Source: Desulfobacter hydrogenophilus
GTDB lineage: Bacteria > Desulfobacterota > Desulfobacteria > Desulfobacterales > Desulfobacteraceae
DNA: 64,000 nucleotides
Assembly (NCBI RefSeq): GCF_004319545.1
Contig: NZ_CP036313.1
Location: forward strand, 1,924,501-1,988,500
Reading direction: 5' to 3'
Shown here in pieces: positions 44,086-53,447 of this stretch. The translations under genes and the position numbers were made by a program. Position 1 is the stretch's first letter, and the number at the start of each line of letters is the position of its first letter. A model generated the notes under the pieces. That model was not told where the DNA came from, made no database searches, and was given only the letters and a program-made list of their open reading frames with translations.

Positions 44086-44439
44086 CTAATCAGAGCCTTC
44101 AATATTGTACAAAACCAACGTTTTCAGATGGGTATACGTATCTACGTCCATGGACTCGAACTCTACACCGAATCCGGTATTCGTGTGTCTGACGATTCGT
44201 CCTTGAATTTTCAGTTTGAGGTCGTCTATTCCTCCGGACAGATAAACATTCACCCGGCACGCCGTATCCAAGGAAGGCCGCTTATCTGTCTTGACAAATA
44301 CGCCTTTCTGGCTCAGATTCTTTGAATGGGCCGTAAACTGTACGTTTTGTCCGGACTCATCAAGCATATGGATTTCGATTTTGGTTGTAAAAATTACCCT
44401 GGAATATTTTCGCCTATCGTCTTTGTCTGAAATGCTCAA
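44086..44439 (-). CDS. PilZ domain protein
   Basis: 117 residues. The c-di-GMP-binding signature is recognisable: DRRKYSR for RxxxR, and KNLSQKGVFVKT for (D/N)xSxxG. FSA-style strands follow, ending GFGVEFESMD. It would bind c-di-GMP and adjust motility; the HD-GYP gene upstream would degrade the same messenger. Fifty-one bases separate it from cheX. Confidence 0.87.
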   Translation of the reverse strand: MSISDKDDRRKYSRVIFTTKIEIHMLDESGQNVQFTAHSKNLSQKGVFVKTDKRPSLDTACRVNVYLSGGIDDLKLKIQGRIVRHTNTGFGVEFESMDVDTYTHLKTLVLYNIEGSD

Positions 44440-44533
44440 TGCAATTTCACTCCACGCTGAAAGATATAAAATGTTATACTCAATAATTTTTTAAATTAGA
44501 TTAGCATATTTCATTTTCAGGCTCAAGTCATTA

Positions 44534-44695
44534 AGGACCGCAGATTAAATAAGTTGGGCAGAAATAACGCCGAATTTTGGTTCATCTACACGGCGCATGA
44601 AAGGTCGAATAGCAGGCCTGTTAAGCTTTTCATGCAACGAAGGAGATGGGCCAAAAGGCAAGCTATTTCGTTCAAGTTATTTAATTTGCGGTCCT
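44534..44695. mobile_element. 162-bp MITE-like element
   Basis: The ends are imperfect inverted repeats of 22 bp, left starting AGGACCGCAGATTAAATAAG and right, on the opposite strand, AGGACCGCAAATTAAATAAC, with two mismatches over 22. It has no coding capacity. The outermost bases at the right end supply the stop codon (TAG) of the HD-GYP gene. Single copies of the end are at 5753, 9825 and about 57215. Confidence 0.7.
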
Positions 44696-46220
44696 AAAAG
44701 TCATCCGGCAGGTCCTGATTCGCCACCCGCAGAAAAACATCCACCACATCAGGGTCAAATTGAGTACCTGAATTTTTAATTATAATGCCGATGACGACAT
44801 TCTTATCTTTTTTTTTCCGGTAGGCCCTGTCCGAGGCCATCGCGTCATAACTGTCGGCAACCGATAATATCCTTGCATGCTTAGGAATCTGTCCGCCTTT
44901 AAGGCCGTCGGGATATCCCGTGCCGTCAAAACGTTCGTGGTGATGCCGGATAATCTTCGCTTCTCTACCCCACAGACCCAGTTTGCTTATAATATCAGCG
45001 CCGATGGCAGGATGCTCTTTTACTTTTTCGTATTCATCTTCGGTAAGGCGTCCGGGCTTTAAGAGGATATCATCCCTAATACCTATTTTACCGATATCAT
45101 GAAGGCTGCCTGCCACATTGATTATGTCCAGTTCTTCTTCAGTACACCCCATTTCCTCGGCAATGATCTGGGCGAATCTGGCCACTCTGCTGGAGTGTTT
45201 TCGGGTATAAAGATCCCGGACTTCAAGTGCGGTAACAAACGCAAACAGGGTGGAGAACAGATTCTCATATATATTTTCATATAAAGCTATGTTTTCAATT
45301 CCCGAGGCGGCTTTCTGGGTGATAAAATTTAAATAGTAAATATCCTTCTCTCCAAAAGAACGCGGCCCTTGGAAAATATAAGCCGACACAACACCGAAAA
45401 TTTTATCCCGGATTTTCAATGGTGCAACCATAAAGGAGTTTACCTGCTCTTTCATTGATGGGATTCCGGACGCATCTGCGATGAGACAGGGCGTGTGATC
45501 GCTTCCCAGCGACTCTATAATAAATGCTTTTTCCTGTTCAGGAATATCTATGGAATAGGATGCCGGGCATTTTTTATTTTTCGCATCGGCTTTGTCCACA
45601 AGGACCAGGGAACTGCCCTGTTCTGAATACACATGGAAAAAGACCAGGTCCGCCTTGAGTTCTTCGACGCCTAATCGGACAACCTTGTTAAAAATTTCGT
45701 AACTGGAATCAATGGCGGCAAAATCTTCCATGACCCGGTTTAAAGTGTTGACATCCTCCACCTTTTTGATCAGTTCGTTGTTGAGTTGATGCAAGCGTTC
45801 CTGACGTTCCACCTCTTCTTTAAGGATCAGATTTTCAATAAAAAGTCCGCGTTCTCGCAATATCCTGCGAAGGGTCAACTCCATCTGTTCGAGGTTCACC
45901 GGCTTGATCAGGTAATCCACAACGCCGTTTTTCAGAGTCTGTATGGTATTTTCAAGGGAAGGATACCCGGTCATCACCACAACAGGCAGTGTATTGTCAA
46001 TATGGCGAATTTGTTCGGCAAGTTCGAGCCCGTCCATCACCGGCATATTTATATCGGTGAAAACGCAATCTATTTTTTTTTGGTTGACAATAGCCAGAGC
46101 GTTTTCCCCGTTTCCTGCGGTATATACCTGGTAGCCTTTTCTTTCAAAAAATCCTTCGGTGACATCCAGAATGTCGTTTTCATCATCCACCACTAGGATT
46201 TTAATGCTATCCTTATTCAT
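44694..46220 (-). CDS. Response regulator with GAF-like and HD-GYP domains
   Basis: 508 residues from the ATG at 46220. The receiver (ILVVDDENDILD, phosphorylation site CVFTDINMPVMDG, LIKP) occupies 1-125. A coiled link and a GAF-like sensor fill about 170-310. The HD-GYP phosphodiesterase ends the protein with HDIGKIGI, HPAIGADII and HHERFDGTGYPDGLKG. It hydrolyses c-di-GMP to pGpG or GMP. The frame continues a further 20 codons upstream without a ribosome site. Its stop codon is formed at the end of the adjacent MITE-like element, so the natural C-terminus may have been altered (currently NQDLPDDF). Confidence 0.9.
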   Translation of the reverse strand: MNKDSIKILVVDDENDILDVTEGFFERKGYQVYTAGNGENALAIVNQKKIDCVFTDINMPVMDGLELAEQIRHIDNTLPVVVMTGYPSLENTIQTLKNGVVDYLIKPVNLEQMELTLRRILRERGLFIENLILKEEVERQERLHQLNNELIKKVEDVNTLNRVMEDFAAIDSSYEIFNKVVRLGVEELKADLVFFHVYSEQGSSLVLVDKADAKNKKCPASYSIDIPEQEKAFIIESLGSDHTPCLIADASGIPSMKEQVNSFMVAPLKIRDKIFGVVSAYIFQGPRSFGEKDIYYLNFITQKAASGIENIALYENIYENLFSTLFAFVTALEVRDLYTRKHSSRVARFAQIIAEEMGCTEEELDIINVAGSLHDIGKIGIRDDILLKPGRLTEDEYEKVKEHPAIGADIISKLGLWGREAKIIRHHHERFDGTGYPDGLKGGQIPKHARILSVADSYDAMASDRAYRKKKDKNVVIGIIIKNSGTQFDPDVVDVFLRVANQDLPDDF

Positions 46221-46460
46221 CCATCCAAACCTGTTGTTAATCGGAATTGACTTAAATTTTACATGTATACGAAACCCCACATTTTATCAACCAAAATCAA
46301 AATGTCTAAATCTTCGGCAAAACTCACGTGAAGAGAACTTGATTTGGTTTTTTTTTATTTATCAAGAATAATATTCTTGACTTTGTACAAAACAACGAAT
46401 ATTCTTTCTCGGGAATAAAACTTACATGATAAATTTAACTTAAATTGAATATAATTTAGT

Positions 46461-46919
46461 ATGGATAAAACTGACCTGGAAATTCTTAAAATCTTGCAGA
46501 AAAAAGCCAGAATCCCCAATGTTGAGGTTGCCAGAACCATTGGCATGGCACCTTCCGCAGTGCTTGAGCGGATTAAAAAGTTGGAGGCAAAAAAGATCAT
46601 CCAGGGCTATGAGGTGCGCCTGAACCCGGATATGTTCGGCTGTGCCATGACCGCCTTTGTCAGCATCCAGGTGACCCGCCCGTCCAAGATTCGGGAAACC
46701 GGCGAACAGCTGGCAACCATTGAACAGGTCCAGGAAGTCCATTATCTGGCCGGTGGCGACACCTTGATGATTAAAATAAAGGCATCCGGCAACATGGCGC
46801 TGGAAGAACTGATACAAACCCGGATCGCCGATGTGAGCAGCGTAAAGGCGACCAAAACATTTATTGCGCTTTCCACGTTTAAGGAAAGCGCCAAGATTAA
46901 ACTGCCGGATGACGTTTAA
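46461..46919 (+). CDS. Lrp/AsnC family transcriptional regulator
   Basis: 152 residues. The N-terminal HTH is clear (MDKTDLEILKILQKKARIPN, then VARTIGMAPSAVLERIKKL), and the C-terminal ligand-binding ferredoxin-like fold follows (AFVSIQVTRPSKIRETGEQL, VHYLAGGDTLMIKIKASG). Such proteins sense amino acids. TATAAT at about 46450 is next to the start. lysA lies 117 bases downstream on the same strand, making a lysine- or DAP-related role plausible but unproven. Confidence 0.9.
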   Translation: MDKTDLEILKILQKKARIPNVEVARTIGMAPSAVLERIKKLEAKKIIQGYEVRLNPDMFGCAMTAFVSIQVTRPSKIRETGEQLATIEQVQEVHYLAGGDTLMIKIKASGNMALEELIQTRIADVSSVKATKTFIALSTFKESAKIKLPDDV

Positions 46920-46922
46920 TTT

Positions 46923-46996
46923 GTGTTTGAGCGGAAAATCACCCATCTGCGGCGTTGTAAAAAACTTGCATCTGGACAACTTTTCACTCAAACACG
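46923..46996 (+). promoter_or_regulatory. Inverted repeat between lrp-type gene and lysA
   Basis: GTGTTTGAG-GGAAAA (46923-46938) is complementary to TTTTCACTCAAACAC (about 46980-46994) with one unpaired base, around a 42-base loop containing CATCTGCGGCGTTG and CTTGCATCTGG. It could be a terminator-like leader or operator for lysA. A stretch like CTTGCATCTGGGCAACTTGC recurs on the minus strand near 62670-62690. Confidence 0.45.
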
Positions 46997-47036
46997 GGTT
47001 TTCACTCCGGAACATTAATATAAAGGAATTATTATC

Positions 47037-48308
47037 ATGCCCATGTCACCTGAATTCAAAGGAAGGCTGTCAGCGGTGGTCCAGGATGCCGTCGCAGCCT
47101 TTGGCAGCCCTTTTCACATCTACGATGAAACCGGGATCATTCAAACATGCCAGGCCCTGAACAATGCATTTTCCCCCATTGACGGATTCAAGGAGTATTT
47201 TGCCGTAAAGGGACTGCCAAATCCTACGGTGATGGCGCTTCTCAAAACCCAGGGGTTTGGCTTTGACTGCTCTTCGGTACCGGAAATAGAGCTGGCCCGT
47301 AAAGTAGGAAGCAATGCCGACGATATCATGTTTACCTCCAACAACACCACCCAGGAACAGCTGAAAGCCGCCATGGACAATGGAGGCAGCATCATAAACC
47401 TGGATGATATTTCCTTGATTGCAAAACTGCCGGCTATACCTGATCTGCTTTGTTTCAGATACAATCCCGGCGCGACACGCCAGGGGAACGATATTATCGG
47501 TAAACCTGAAGAAGCCAAATACGGCCTGACCCGGGACCAGATTTTTTCAGCCTATGACCAAGCGATATCCCTTGGTGTTAAGCGGTTTGGCCTGCATACC
47601 ATGATGGCCTCCAATGAGCTTAATTTTCAATACATGATTGATACGGCGGACATGTTGCTGGAGCTGGTTGAAGAGATAAGCCGCACCCTTGACATCCGGT
47701 TTGAATTTATTAATATCGGCGGCGGGTTAGGCATTCCCTATACCCCGGATGCCAAGCCATTCAATCTTGACGGCATGGCCGGCGGCATCATCGCTTCTTT
47801 TGAGGCCTTTAAAGCGAAAAACGGCTGGGTACCCAAATTATATATGGAAAGTGCCCGGTTTATCACCGGCCCCCACGGCGTCCTTGTTACCTCTGTGATT
47901 AACCACAAAAACACTTATCGCAACTATGTGGGCGTGGATGCATCCATGTCGGCATTGATGCGCCCGGGAATGTATGGCGCCTACCATCACATCCACATCC
48001 ATGGCAAACCGGAATCCGTCCCCTTGAAAATAGTGGATGTCGTCGGTGCGCTGTGTGAGAATAATGACAAGTTTTCCATCCAAAGACAGTTGCCCGAAAC
48101 CCGGGAAGGCGACATTTTGATTATCCACGACACCGGGGCACACGGACATGCGATGGGCTTTAATTACAACGGCCAGCTTCGTCCCAAGGAACTTTTGCTT
48201 AAAACAGACGGCAGCATTGAACTGATCCGCCGGGCAGAGACCATGGATGATTATTTTGCCACATTAAATTTTGAGCCGCGAACCATCGTACCGGGACATA
48301 ATTGCTGA
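47037..48308 (+). CDS. lysA: Diaminopimelate decarboxylase
   Basis: 423 residues, fold-type III PLP enzyme that makes L-lysine from meso-DAP. The PLP lysine is in KEYFAVKGLPNP; FDCSSVPEIELA, KRFGLHTM, NIGGGLGIPY, CENNDKF and GAHGHAMGFNYN are the other family landmarks. The usual EPGR segment reads YMESARFITGP here, so this is a divergent branch. AAGGAATTATT precedes the ATG at 47037; an ATG two codons later is in frame. Confidence 0.88.
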   Translation: MPMSPEFKGRLSAVVQDAVAAFGSPFHIYDETGIIQTCQALNNAFSPIDGFKEYFAVKGLPNPTVMALLKTQGFGFDCSSVPEIELARKVGSNADDIMFTSNNTTQEQLKAAMDNGGSIINLDDISLIAKLPAIPDLLCFRYNPGATRQGNDIIGKPEEAKYGLTRDQIFSAYDQAISLGVKRFGLHTMMASNELNFQYMIDTADMLLELVEEISRTLDIRFEFINIGGGLGIPYTPDAKPFNLDGMAGGIIASFEAFKAKNGWVPKLYMESARFITGPHGVLVTSVINHKNTYRNYVGVDASMSALMRPGMYGAYHHIHIHGKPESVPLKIVDVVGALCENNDKFSIQRQLPETREGDILIIHDTGAHGHAMGFNYNGQLRPKELLLKTDGSIELIRRAETMDDYFATLNFEPRTIVPGHNC

Positions 48309-48415
48309 TGATCAAAATAAAAACAATTGATTATCAATTCAATGTATGGTTTGCTTTAGCCTGTACATGGGCCCAACGATTTCGACTCTGGCATTGACCC
48401 GGCAGGAGAAATAGC

Positions 48416-50305
48416 ATGGATTTACAACAAATCTGTCCTGATAAGCTACTCACCGCACAAGCAAGTGTAAAAAAAATTCGCAACGGTTCACGGGTATTCA
48501 TCGGTACAGGATGCGGAGAACCCCAGCACCTTATTCGGACCATGGTCGAGAATCAGTCCCTTCAGGATATTGTTGTATATCAGATGCTTTCAACCACCTT
48601 GGCGGAATATCTTAATGACGACAATTTTTCGTCCCGGTTTTCCATTAAACTGTTTTTTATTTCCATCCTTATGCGTAAATTTGCATTTGAAGGAAAAATT
48701 GACTATATCCCGGTCTACCTGTCACAGATCCCAAAGATTTTTCGGAACAATGAAATCGGCCTGGATGTTGCCCTGGTTCAGGTCAGTCCTCCAGACGCCC
48801 ATGGTTACTGCTCTTTAGGCATTTCCGTGGATATCACCCTTTCCGGAATGAAAAGTGCACAAGTTACCATCGCCCAAGTCAATCCCCAAATGCCCAGAAC
48901 CTGGGGAGATTCGTTGGTGCACATCGACGATATTGATTATTTAGTAGAATACGAAGAAGATCTTCTGGAGTCTCTGCCCAAGACCAAAAATAAAACCGTG
49001 GTCGAACGTATTGGGCATTATGTCAGCCAGCTGGTGGATGATGGTGCCACGCTGCAGATTGGTTTCGGGCATCTGCCCCATGCCATTATGCCCTATCTGG
49101 CTGGCAAAAAGGATCTTGGTATCCATACCCAGGTGATAACGGACGGCCTTCTGCCTTTATTCAAACAGAAGGTAATCACTAATCGCAAAAAGAATTTTCT
49201 CCCCGAACGGGCTGTAGCGTCCCTTTGCATGGGGTCAAAGGAATTATATAAATATATAGCTGACAATCCCATGTTCTATTTCAGTTCATCTGAATTTGTG
49301 AACGATCCCAATGTCATTGCCAAAAACGATAACCTGATCTCCATCAGCTCTGCCCTGGAGGTGGATCTGACAGGCCAGATATGCACGGATTCAAAAGGGT
49401 ATCTGTTCTATTCGGGCATCGGTGACCAGGTGGATTTCATAAGGGGATCTGCCATGTCCAAGGGCGGATTTTCTATTGTCATCATCCCGTCCACGGCCCA
49501 GAACGGCCAGGTATCCCGCATTGTGACGCATTTAAGCGAAGGTGCCGGGGTTGCCACCACCCGGGGTGATATTGACATTGTGGTCACTGAGTACGGTATT
49601 GCAGAAATCCGGCGGAAAAGTATTTTTCAAAGGGTTATGGAACTGGCCCAGATTGCCCATCCCAAATTCCGCAAGCAGCTCATTGAACAGGCCAAACAGC
49701 GCCATTATATTTTCAGCGACCAACTGCCGCCCACAAATCAGGACCTGCTGTTTCTCGTCGGTTATAAATACAACATGCTTTTGCCCAGCGGAAAACAGCT
49801 GGAAGTCCGGCCGCTTCAGCCTTCGGATGAATTTGAATCCAGAAATTTTTACTATTCTCTCCAGGAAGATTCCATCTATTTTCGGTTTTTTAACCGCCGC
49901 AAAGTGTTCTCAAGGCGTATGCTCCAGCAGATGTGGGCCCAGGTGGATTACAGCCGGAATATGACCCTTATTGCCCTTATGCAGCAGGGCAAACGCAAAC
50001 AGATTGTGGCGGTGGCGTCTTACGCAGAAGTGGACCCCAAGCATGCGGAAGTGGCTTTTCTGGTGCAGGAGGAACTGCATGGTCAGGGAATTGCCACCTT
50101 TTTGTTGAGCTGCCTTGAAAAAATTGCCCGGAAGAACAATTATTCCGGTTTTACTGCCCTTGTCCTGGCCGAAAACCGAAAAATGCTCAATGTGTTTAAA
50201 AACACCTATCCCCACGCAGAATTTATACGGGGGGAAAGTGGGGAAATTGAAGTAATCATGCCCTTTAAAATCATTGGAAAACCGAATACGACTGATGATC
50301 AATAA
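48416..50305 (+). CDS. Acetyl-CoA hydrolase/CoA-transferase fused to GNAT acetyltransferase
   Basis: 629 residues. Residues 1-450 are a class I CoA-transferase of the acetyl-CoA hydrolase/transferase family: GSRVFIGTGCGEPQ, LVQVSPPDAHGYCSLG, TLQIGFGHLPHAI and SSALEVDLTGQICTD with the catalytic Glu. Residues 465-629 are a GNAT domain with AFLVQEELHGQGIATFLL as acetyl-CoA loop. CoA transfer to or from acetate fits this metabolism; the GNAT part may acetylate the fused enzyme or another protein using the product. GCAGGAG precedes the ATG. It is convergent with the acyl-CoA synthetase gene. Confidence 0.88.
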   Translation: MDLQQICPDKLLTAQASVKKIRNGSRVFIGTGCGEPQHLIRTMVENQSLQDIVVYQMLSTTLAEYLNDDNFSSRFSIKLFFISILMRKFAFEGKIDYIPVYLSQIPKIFRNNEIGLDVALVQVSPPDAHGYCSLGISVDITLSGMKSAQVTIAQVNPQMPRTWGDSLVHIDDIDYLVEYEEDLLESLPKTKNKTVVERIGHYVSQLVDDGATLQIGFGHLPHAIMPYLAGKKDLGIHTQVITDGLLPLFKQKVITNRKKNFLPERAVASLCMGSKELYKYIADNPMFYFSSSEFVNDPNVIAKNDNLISISSALEVDLTGQICTDSKGYLFYSGIGDQVDFIRGSAMSKGGFSIVIIPSTAQNGQVSRIVTHLSEGAGVATTRGDIDIVVTEYGIAEIRRKSIFQRVMELAQIAHPKFRKQLIEQAKQRHYIFSDQLPPTNQDLLFLVGYKYNMLLPSGKQLEVRPLQPSDEFESRNFYYSLQEDSIYFRFFNRRKVFSRRMLQQMWAQVDYSRNMTLIALMQQGKRKQIVAVASYAEVDPKHAEVAFLVQEELHGQGIATFLLSCLEKIARKNNYSGFTALVLAENRKMLNVFKNTYPHAEFIRGESGEIEVIMPFKIIGKPNTTDDQ

Positions 50306-50345
50306 AGCTGACAGCCCGCCACACAGACCGTCTACACGGCCTTCC

Positions 50346-52112
50346 TTATTTGTTTTTTGAGCTTAATTCGGGAAAATCCCAGTAAAAATACTCTTTGATG
50401 GGCGCTTCCTCAACTCTTTGGGTTCCCCTCCGGTCTGCTTCGGTATCTCTCAAATCAATACGACGAATTTTTCCGGAAATGGTTTTTGGCACTTTATCAA
50501 CAAATTCAATGACTCTTGGAATTTTAAATTTGGCAAGGATGTTTATGGTGTGCTTGAACAAGGCCAGGGCCATTTCCCTGCTGCCGGCTTCACCCGGACT
50601 GAGAATGACATAGGCTTTGACCAGTTGGTACCTCCTGGGATCAGGGGTCCCCACAACCGCAGCCTCGTCCACCGCAGGGTGTTCGATAAGCGCACTCTCC
50701 ACTTCAAAGGGGCCGATGCGGTAATCGCTTGATTTAATGACATCATCGGCCCGACCCACAAACCACCAGTACCCATCGGCATCAAAGGACGCCTTGTCTC
50801 CGGTGTAATAATATTGGTCCACAAATACGGAATCCATTTTTTCCGGATTGCCGATATACTCTTTAAAAAGTCCCACCGGTACCCAGTTGTCTATTTTTAC
50901 AACAATGTACCCCTCTTGATCCGGTTGTGTAATCTCATTGCCTTCATCATCAGCCAAGGTTACATCATACATGGAAGACGGCACGCCAAAAGAACCTGCC
51001 CGCATATTTTCGGCCATCCATGGCGGGTTACCGATCATGGCCGTGGATTCTGTCTGCCCATAAAAATCCCGGATACGGGTGCCGGTAAAGCCATGCCAGC
51101 GTGTAATCACTTCCGGATTTAAGGGTTCTCCGGCAGACACGGACTGACGCAGACAGGACAGGTCAATACCATCAAGGTCGGCATTTACAAACATGCGCCA
51201 GGCAGTAGGCGGCGCACAAAGGGTTGTGACCTTTTGTCTTGCAACCGCATCAAGGTAAACCTTTGCATCCAAGGAATCAAACCGGAATGCAGTTACTGTG
51301 GCTCCCACATTAAAGGGCGCAAAAAAAGAGGACCAGGCCCATTTACCCCATCCGGGTGCACTGAGATTATGATGGATGTCATCGGGTTTGAGCCCTATCA
51401 TGGCCGTGGTTGATAAATGCCCCACAGGATAGGAAACTGCCGTATGTCCCACCCGCTTCGGCAAACCGGTGGTCCCGGAGGTAAAAAAGCAGAACAAAAT
51501 ATCATCGGATGCCGTGTTTGCGGCCTCCGCCTTGTCAGATGCCTTTTCCACCTCGTCGTAGGAAATCCAGCCCGGTGCCTGGCCAAGCACCAGTTTCACC
51601 TTGGGAGTGATCTTTGTTTCCCGGATAGCGTTTTCAATGATCTCGACACTGGCCATGTCTGCCAGAATGACATCAGGTTTATAGGTTTCAAACCGGAAAT
51701 CCAGCTCCCTTGCGGTCATGGTGGTGGCCGTGGGCACGCTGACAATGCCGGCCTTGATGCAGGCAAGACTTGCAAACCATATTTCAGGACACAGGGGCAC
51801 CATCATATACATATTATCTTTCATGCCAACGCCCTGGTCCGCCAGAAAATTGATCAGCCTGTTGGCCCGGCATGACAGATCAAAATAGGAAAAGCGGCTG
51901 GATTCAAGTGTGGTTAGATCTTCATACACCAAAGCCGTTTTATCCGGAGTCCGGGCCACATGAAGACCTTCAAACACCTGGTTTGCCCAGTTGAATGAAT
52001 CCGGCATTACCATGCTGTTCAAAGAATCAAAAAATGCCTTTACCCGGACCTGTTTTTCAGAATCATCCGGCATACGGTTGATATGGATAATCTGTTTATA
52101 GAACTCTTTCAT
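50346..52112 (-). CDS. AMP-forming acyl-CoA synthetase (medium-chain type)
   Basis: 588 residues of the ANL family. The P-loop FFTSGTTGLPKRVGHT, the adenylate motif RDFYGQTEST, YYYTGDKASFDADGYWWFVGRADDVIK hinge region and PKTISGKIRRIDLR with the catalytic Lys are all intact, so it should activate a carboxylic acid to its CoA thioester through an acyl-AMP. The sequence resembles medium-chain or benzoate-type ligases more than acetyl-CoA synthetase. GGAGTGTTTCC precedes the ATG. Forty bases separate it from the convergent CoA-transferase gene; both process short acids. Confidence 0.9.
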   Translation of the reverse strand: MKEFYKQIIHINRMPDDSEKQVRVKAFFDSLNSMVMPDSFNWANQVFEGLHVARTPDKTALVYEDLTTLESSRFSYFDLSCRANRLINFLADQGVGMKDNMYMMVPLCPEIWFASLACIKAGIVSVPTATTMTARELDFRFETYKPDVILADMASVEIIENAIRETKITPKVKLVLGQAPGWISYDEVEKASDKAEAANTASDDILFCFFTSGTTGLPKRVGHTAVSYPVGHLSTTAMIGLKPDDIHHNLSAPGWGKWAWSSFFAPFNVGATVTAFRFDSLDAKVYLDAVARQKVTTLCAPPTAWRMFVNADLDGIDLSCLRQSVSAGEPLNPEVITRWHGFTGTRIRDFYGQTESTAMIGNPPWMAENMRAGSFGVPSSMYDVTLADDEGNEITQPDQEGYIVVKIDNWVPVGLFKEYIGNPEKMDSVFVDQYYYTGDKASFDADGYWWFVGRADDVIKSSDYRIGPFEVESALIEHPAVDEAAVVGTPDPRRYQLVKAYVILSPGEAGSREMALALFKHTINILAKFKIPRVIEFVDKVPKTISGKIRRIDLRDTEADRRGTQRVEEAPIKEYFYWDFPELSSKNK

Positions 52113-52250
52113 ACTTTAGGAAACACTCCTTGCAATCCAAATTAATCTTATGTATAGCTAATCAAAAAATATTGACTCTATAATGGATCGTCCTCGGGTT
52201 TGTCAAAATATTTTATTGATCAATGCCTGACAATTAAGGAAAACACCCCT

Positions 52251-53240
52251 ATGGCAGATAATCGTCCCTTTTTGATACTTGCCCCTTTGCAGGGGGTCAC
52301 AGATGTGGTGTTTAGACAGGCCTATGTCAGGCATTTCAACGGCATTGACCAGGCCATGGCCCCGTTTATATCTACCATGAGCAGCAGGCGCTTGAAACCG
52401 TCCAGACTTAAAGACGTGGATCCGGCGTTGAACACAGCCCTTCCTGTCATCCCCCAGATTCTGGGTAATGATCCGGATGATTTTATCTATCTTGGGGATT
52501 CTCTTTTTGACATGGGCTATGCCCAGGTGAACTGGAACCTTGGGTGCCCTCATTCAAAGATTGCAAAGAAACTGAGGGGGTCGGGCCTTTTATCCCACCC
52601 GGATAAAATAGACGCTTTCCTTTCCCGGGTAATCCCGGTCATGAAACCCGCGTTAAGTGTTAAAATCCGCCTGGGGCGTAAAAGTAAGGAAGAGATCCGG
52701 GACCTGATTGCAATGTTTAATGCCCACAAACTTGACGAAATTATCCTGCATCCCAGAACCGGGGAGCAAATGTATACAGGCGCCGTTGATGTTGACGCGT
52801 TTGAAGCGGCCATGAACGCCTGTGACCATCCCATGGTCTATAACGGAGATATTGTGGACTCGGCATCATGGGAAATAATCCGGCAGCGTTTTCCGGACAT
52901 CAGTCGCTTCATGATCGGCAGAGGTGTTCTTTCCAACCCCTTTTTGCCTGAGCAGATCAAGGGGATGAACATCGATTCCCAAAACACCGACTTCCAAAGG
53001 CGTGAACGATTGAAAAAATTTTATGCGGATCTTTTTAATAGTTACAAACAGGTCTTTTCAGGCCCGGGGCACCTTATCGGGCGCATGAAGGGATTCTGGA
53101 ACTATCTGGGGCCTTCTTTTGAGAACAGCAAGAAACCGTTGAAAAAACTGCTTAAGTCAAATTCGGAACAGGACTATTTAGACCGGGTCAATGAATTCTG
53201 GGGCATGAACTTAAAATTTTGTCCGGGCAGGATAGAATGA
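52251..53240 (+). CDS. tRNA-dihydrouridine synthase family protein
   Basis: 329 residues from the ATG at 52251, with AAGGA 13 bases upstream; an earlier in-frame start 17 codons back lacks one. An FMN enzyme that reduces uridine in tRNA D-loops. LAPLQGVTDVVFR is the FMN-binding start, NWNLGCPHSKIAKKLRGSG contains the catalytic Cys, and SVKIRLG, LHPRTGEQ and VYNGDIVD follow. It is nearer DusA/DusC than DusB, and a separate DusB is at 59604. It is 88 bases beyond the divergent acyl-CoA synthetase start. Confidence 0.88.
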   Translation: MADNRPFLILAPLQGVTDVVFRQAYVRHFNGIDQAMAPFISTMSSRRLKPSRLKDVDPALNTALPVIPQILGNDPDDFIYLGDSLFDMGYAQVNWNLGCPHSKIAKKLRGSGLLSHPDKIDAFLSRVIPVMKPALSVKIRLGRKSKEEIRDLIAMFNAHKLDEIILHPRTGEQMYTGAVDVDAFEAAMNACDHPMVYNGDIVDSASWEIIRQRFPDISRFMIGRGVLSNPFLPEQIKGMNIDSQNTDFQRRERLKKFYADLFNSYKQVFSGPGHLIGRMKGFWNYLGPSFENSKKPLKKLLKSNSEQDYLDRVNEFWGMNLKFCPGRIE

Positions 53241-53270
53241 CGCGCCGGCCCGAATAGATAATTGTATCTT

Positions 53271-53340
53271 ATATGAAAGTCAAAATAACTTATTGAATTA
53301 CTTTTATCTTTTGTTGTGGATAGTAATGCATATAAACATG
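53271..53340 (+). repeat. Dispersed GTTGTGGGTTGA palindromic repeat, copy D
   Basis: TATATGAAAGTCAAAATAAC then GAATTACTTTTATCTTTTG and TTGTGGATAGT. Shares its first 45 bases with copy C at 20391 but its right half has diverged. Like copy C it lies upstream of a multihaem cytochrome gene. Confidence 0.55.
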
Positions 53341-53447
53341 CCGTTGGCATATAAAATATTGTACCATGGATAATAGCCCTTGATTTATTAAAGAGAGAGG
53401 TTGATCATAACTTTGTGTTAATTTTTTTATTTTATAAGGAGGGATTA

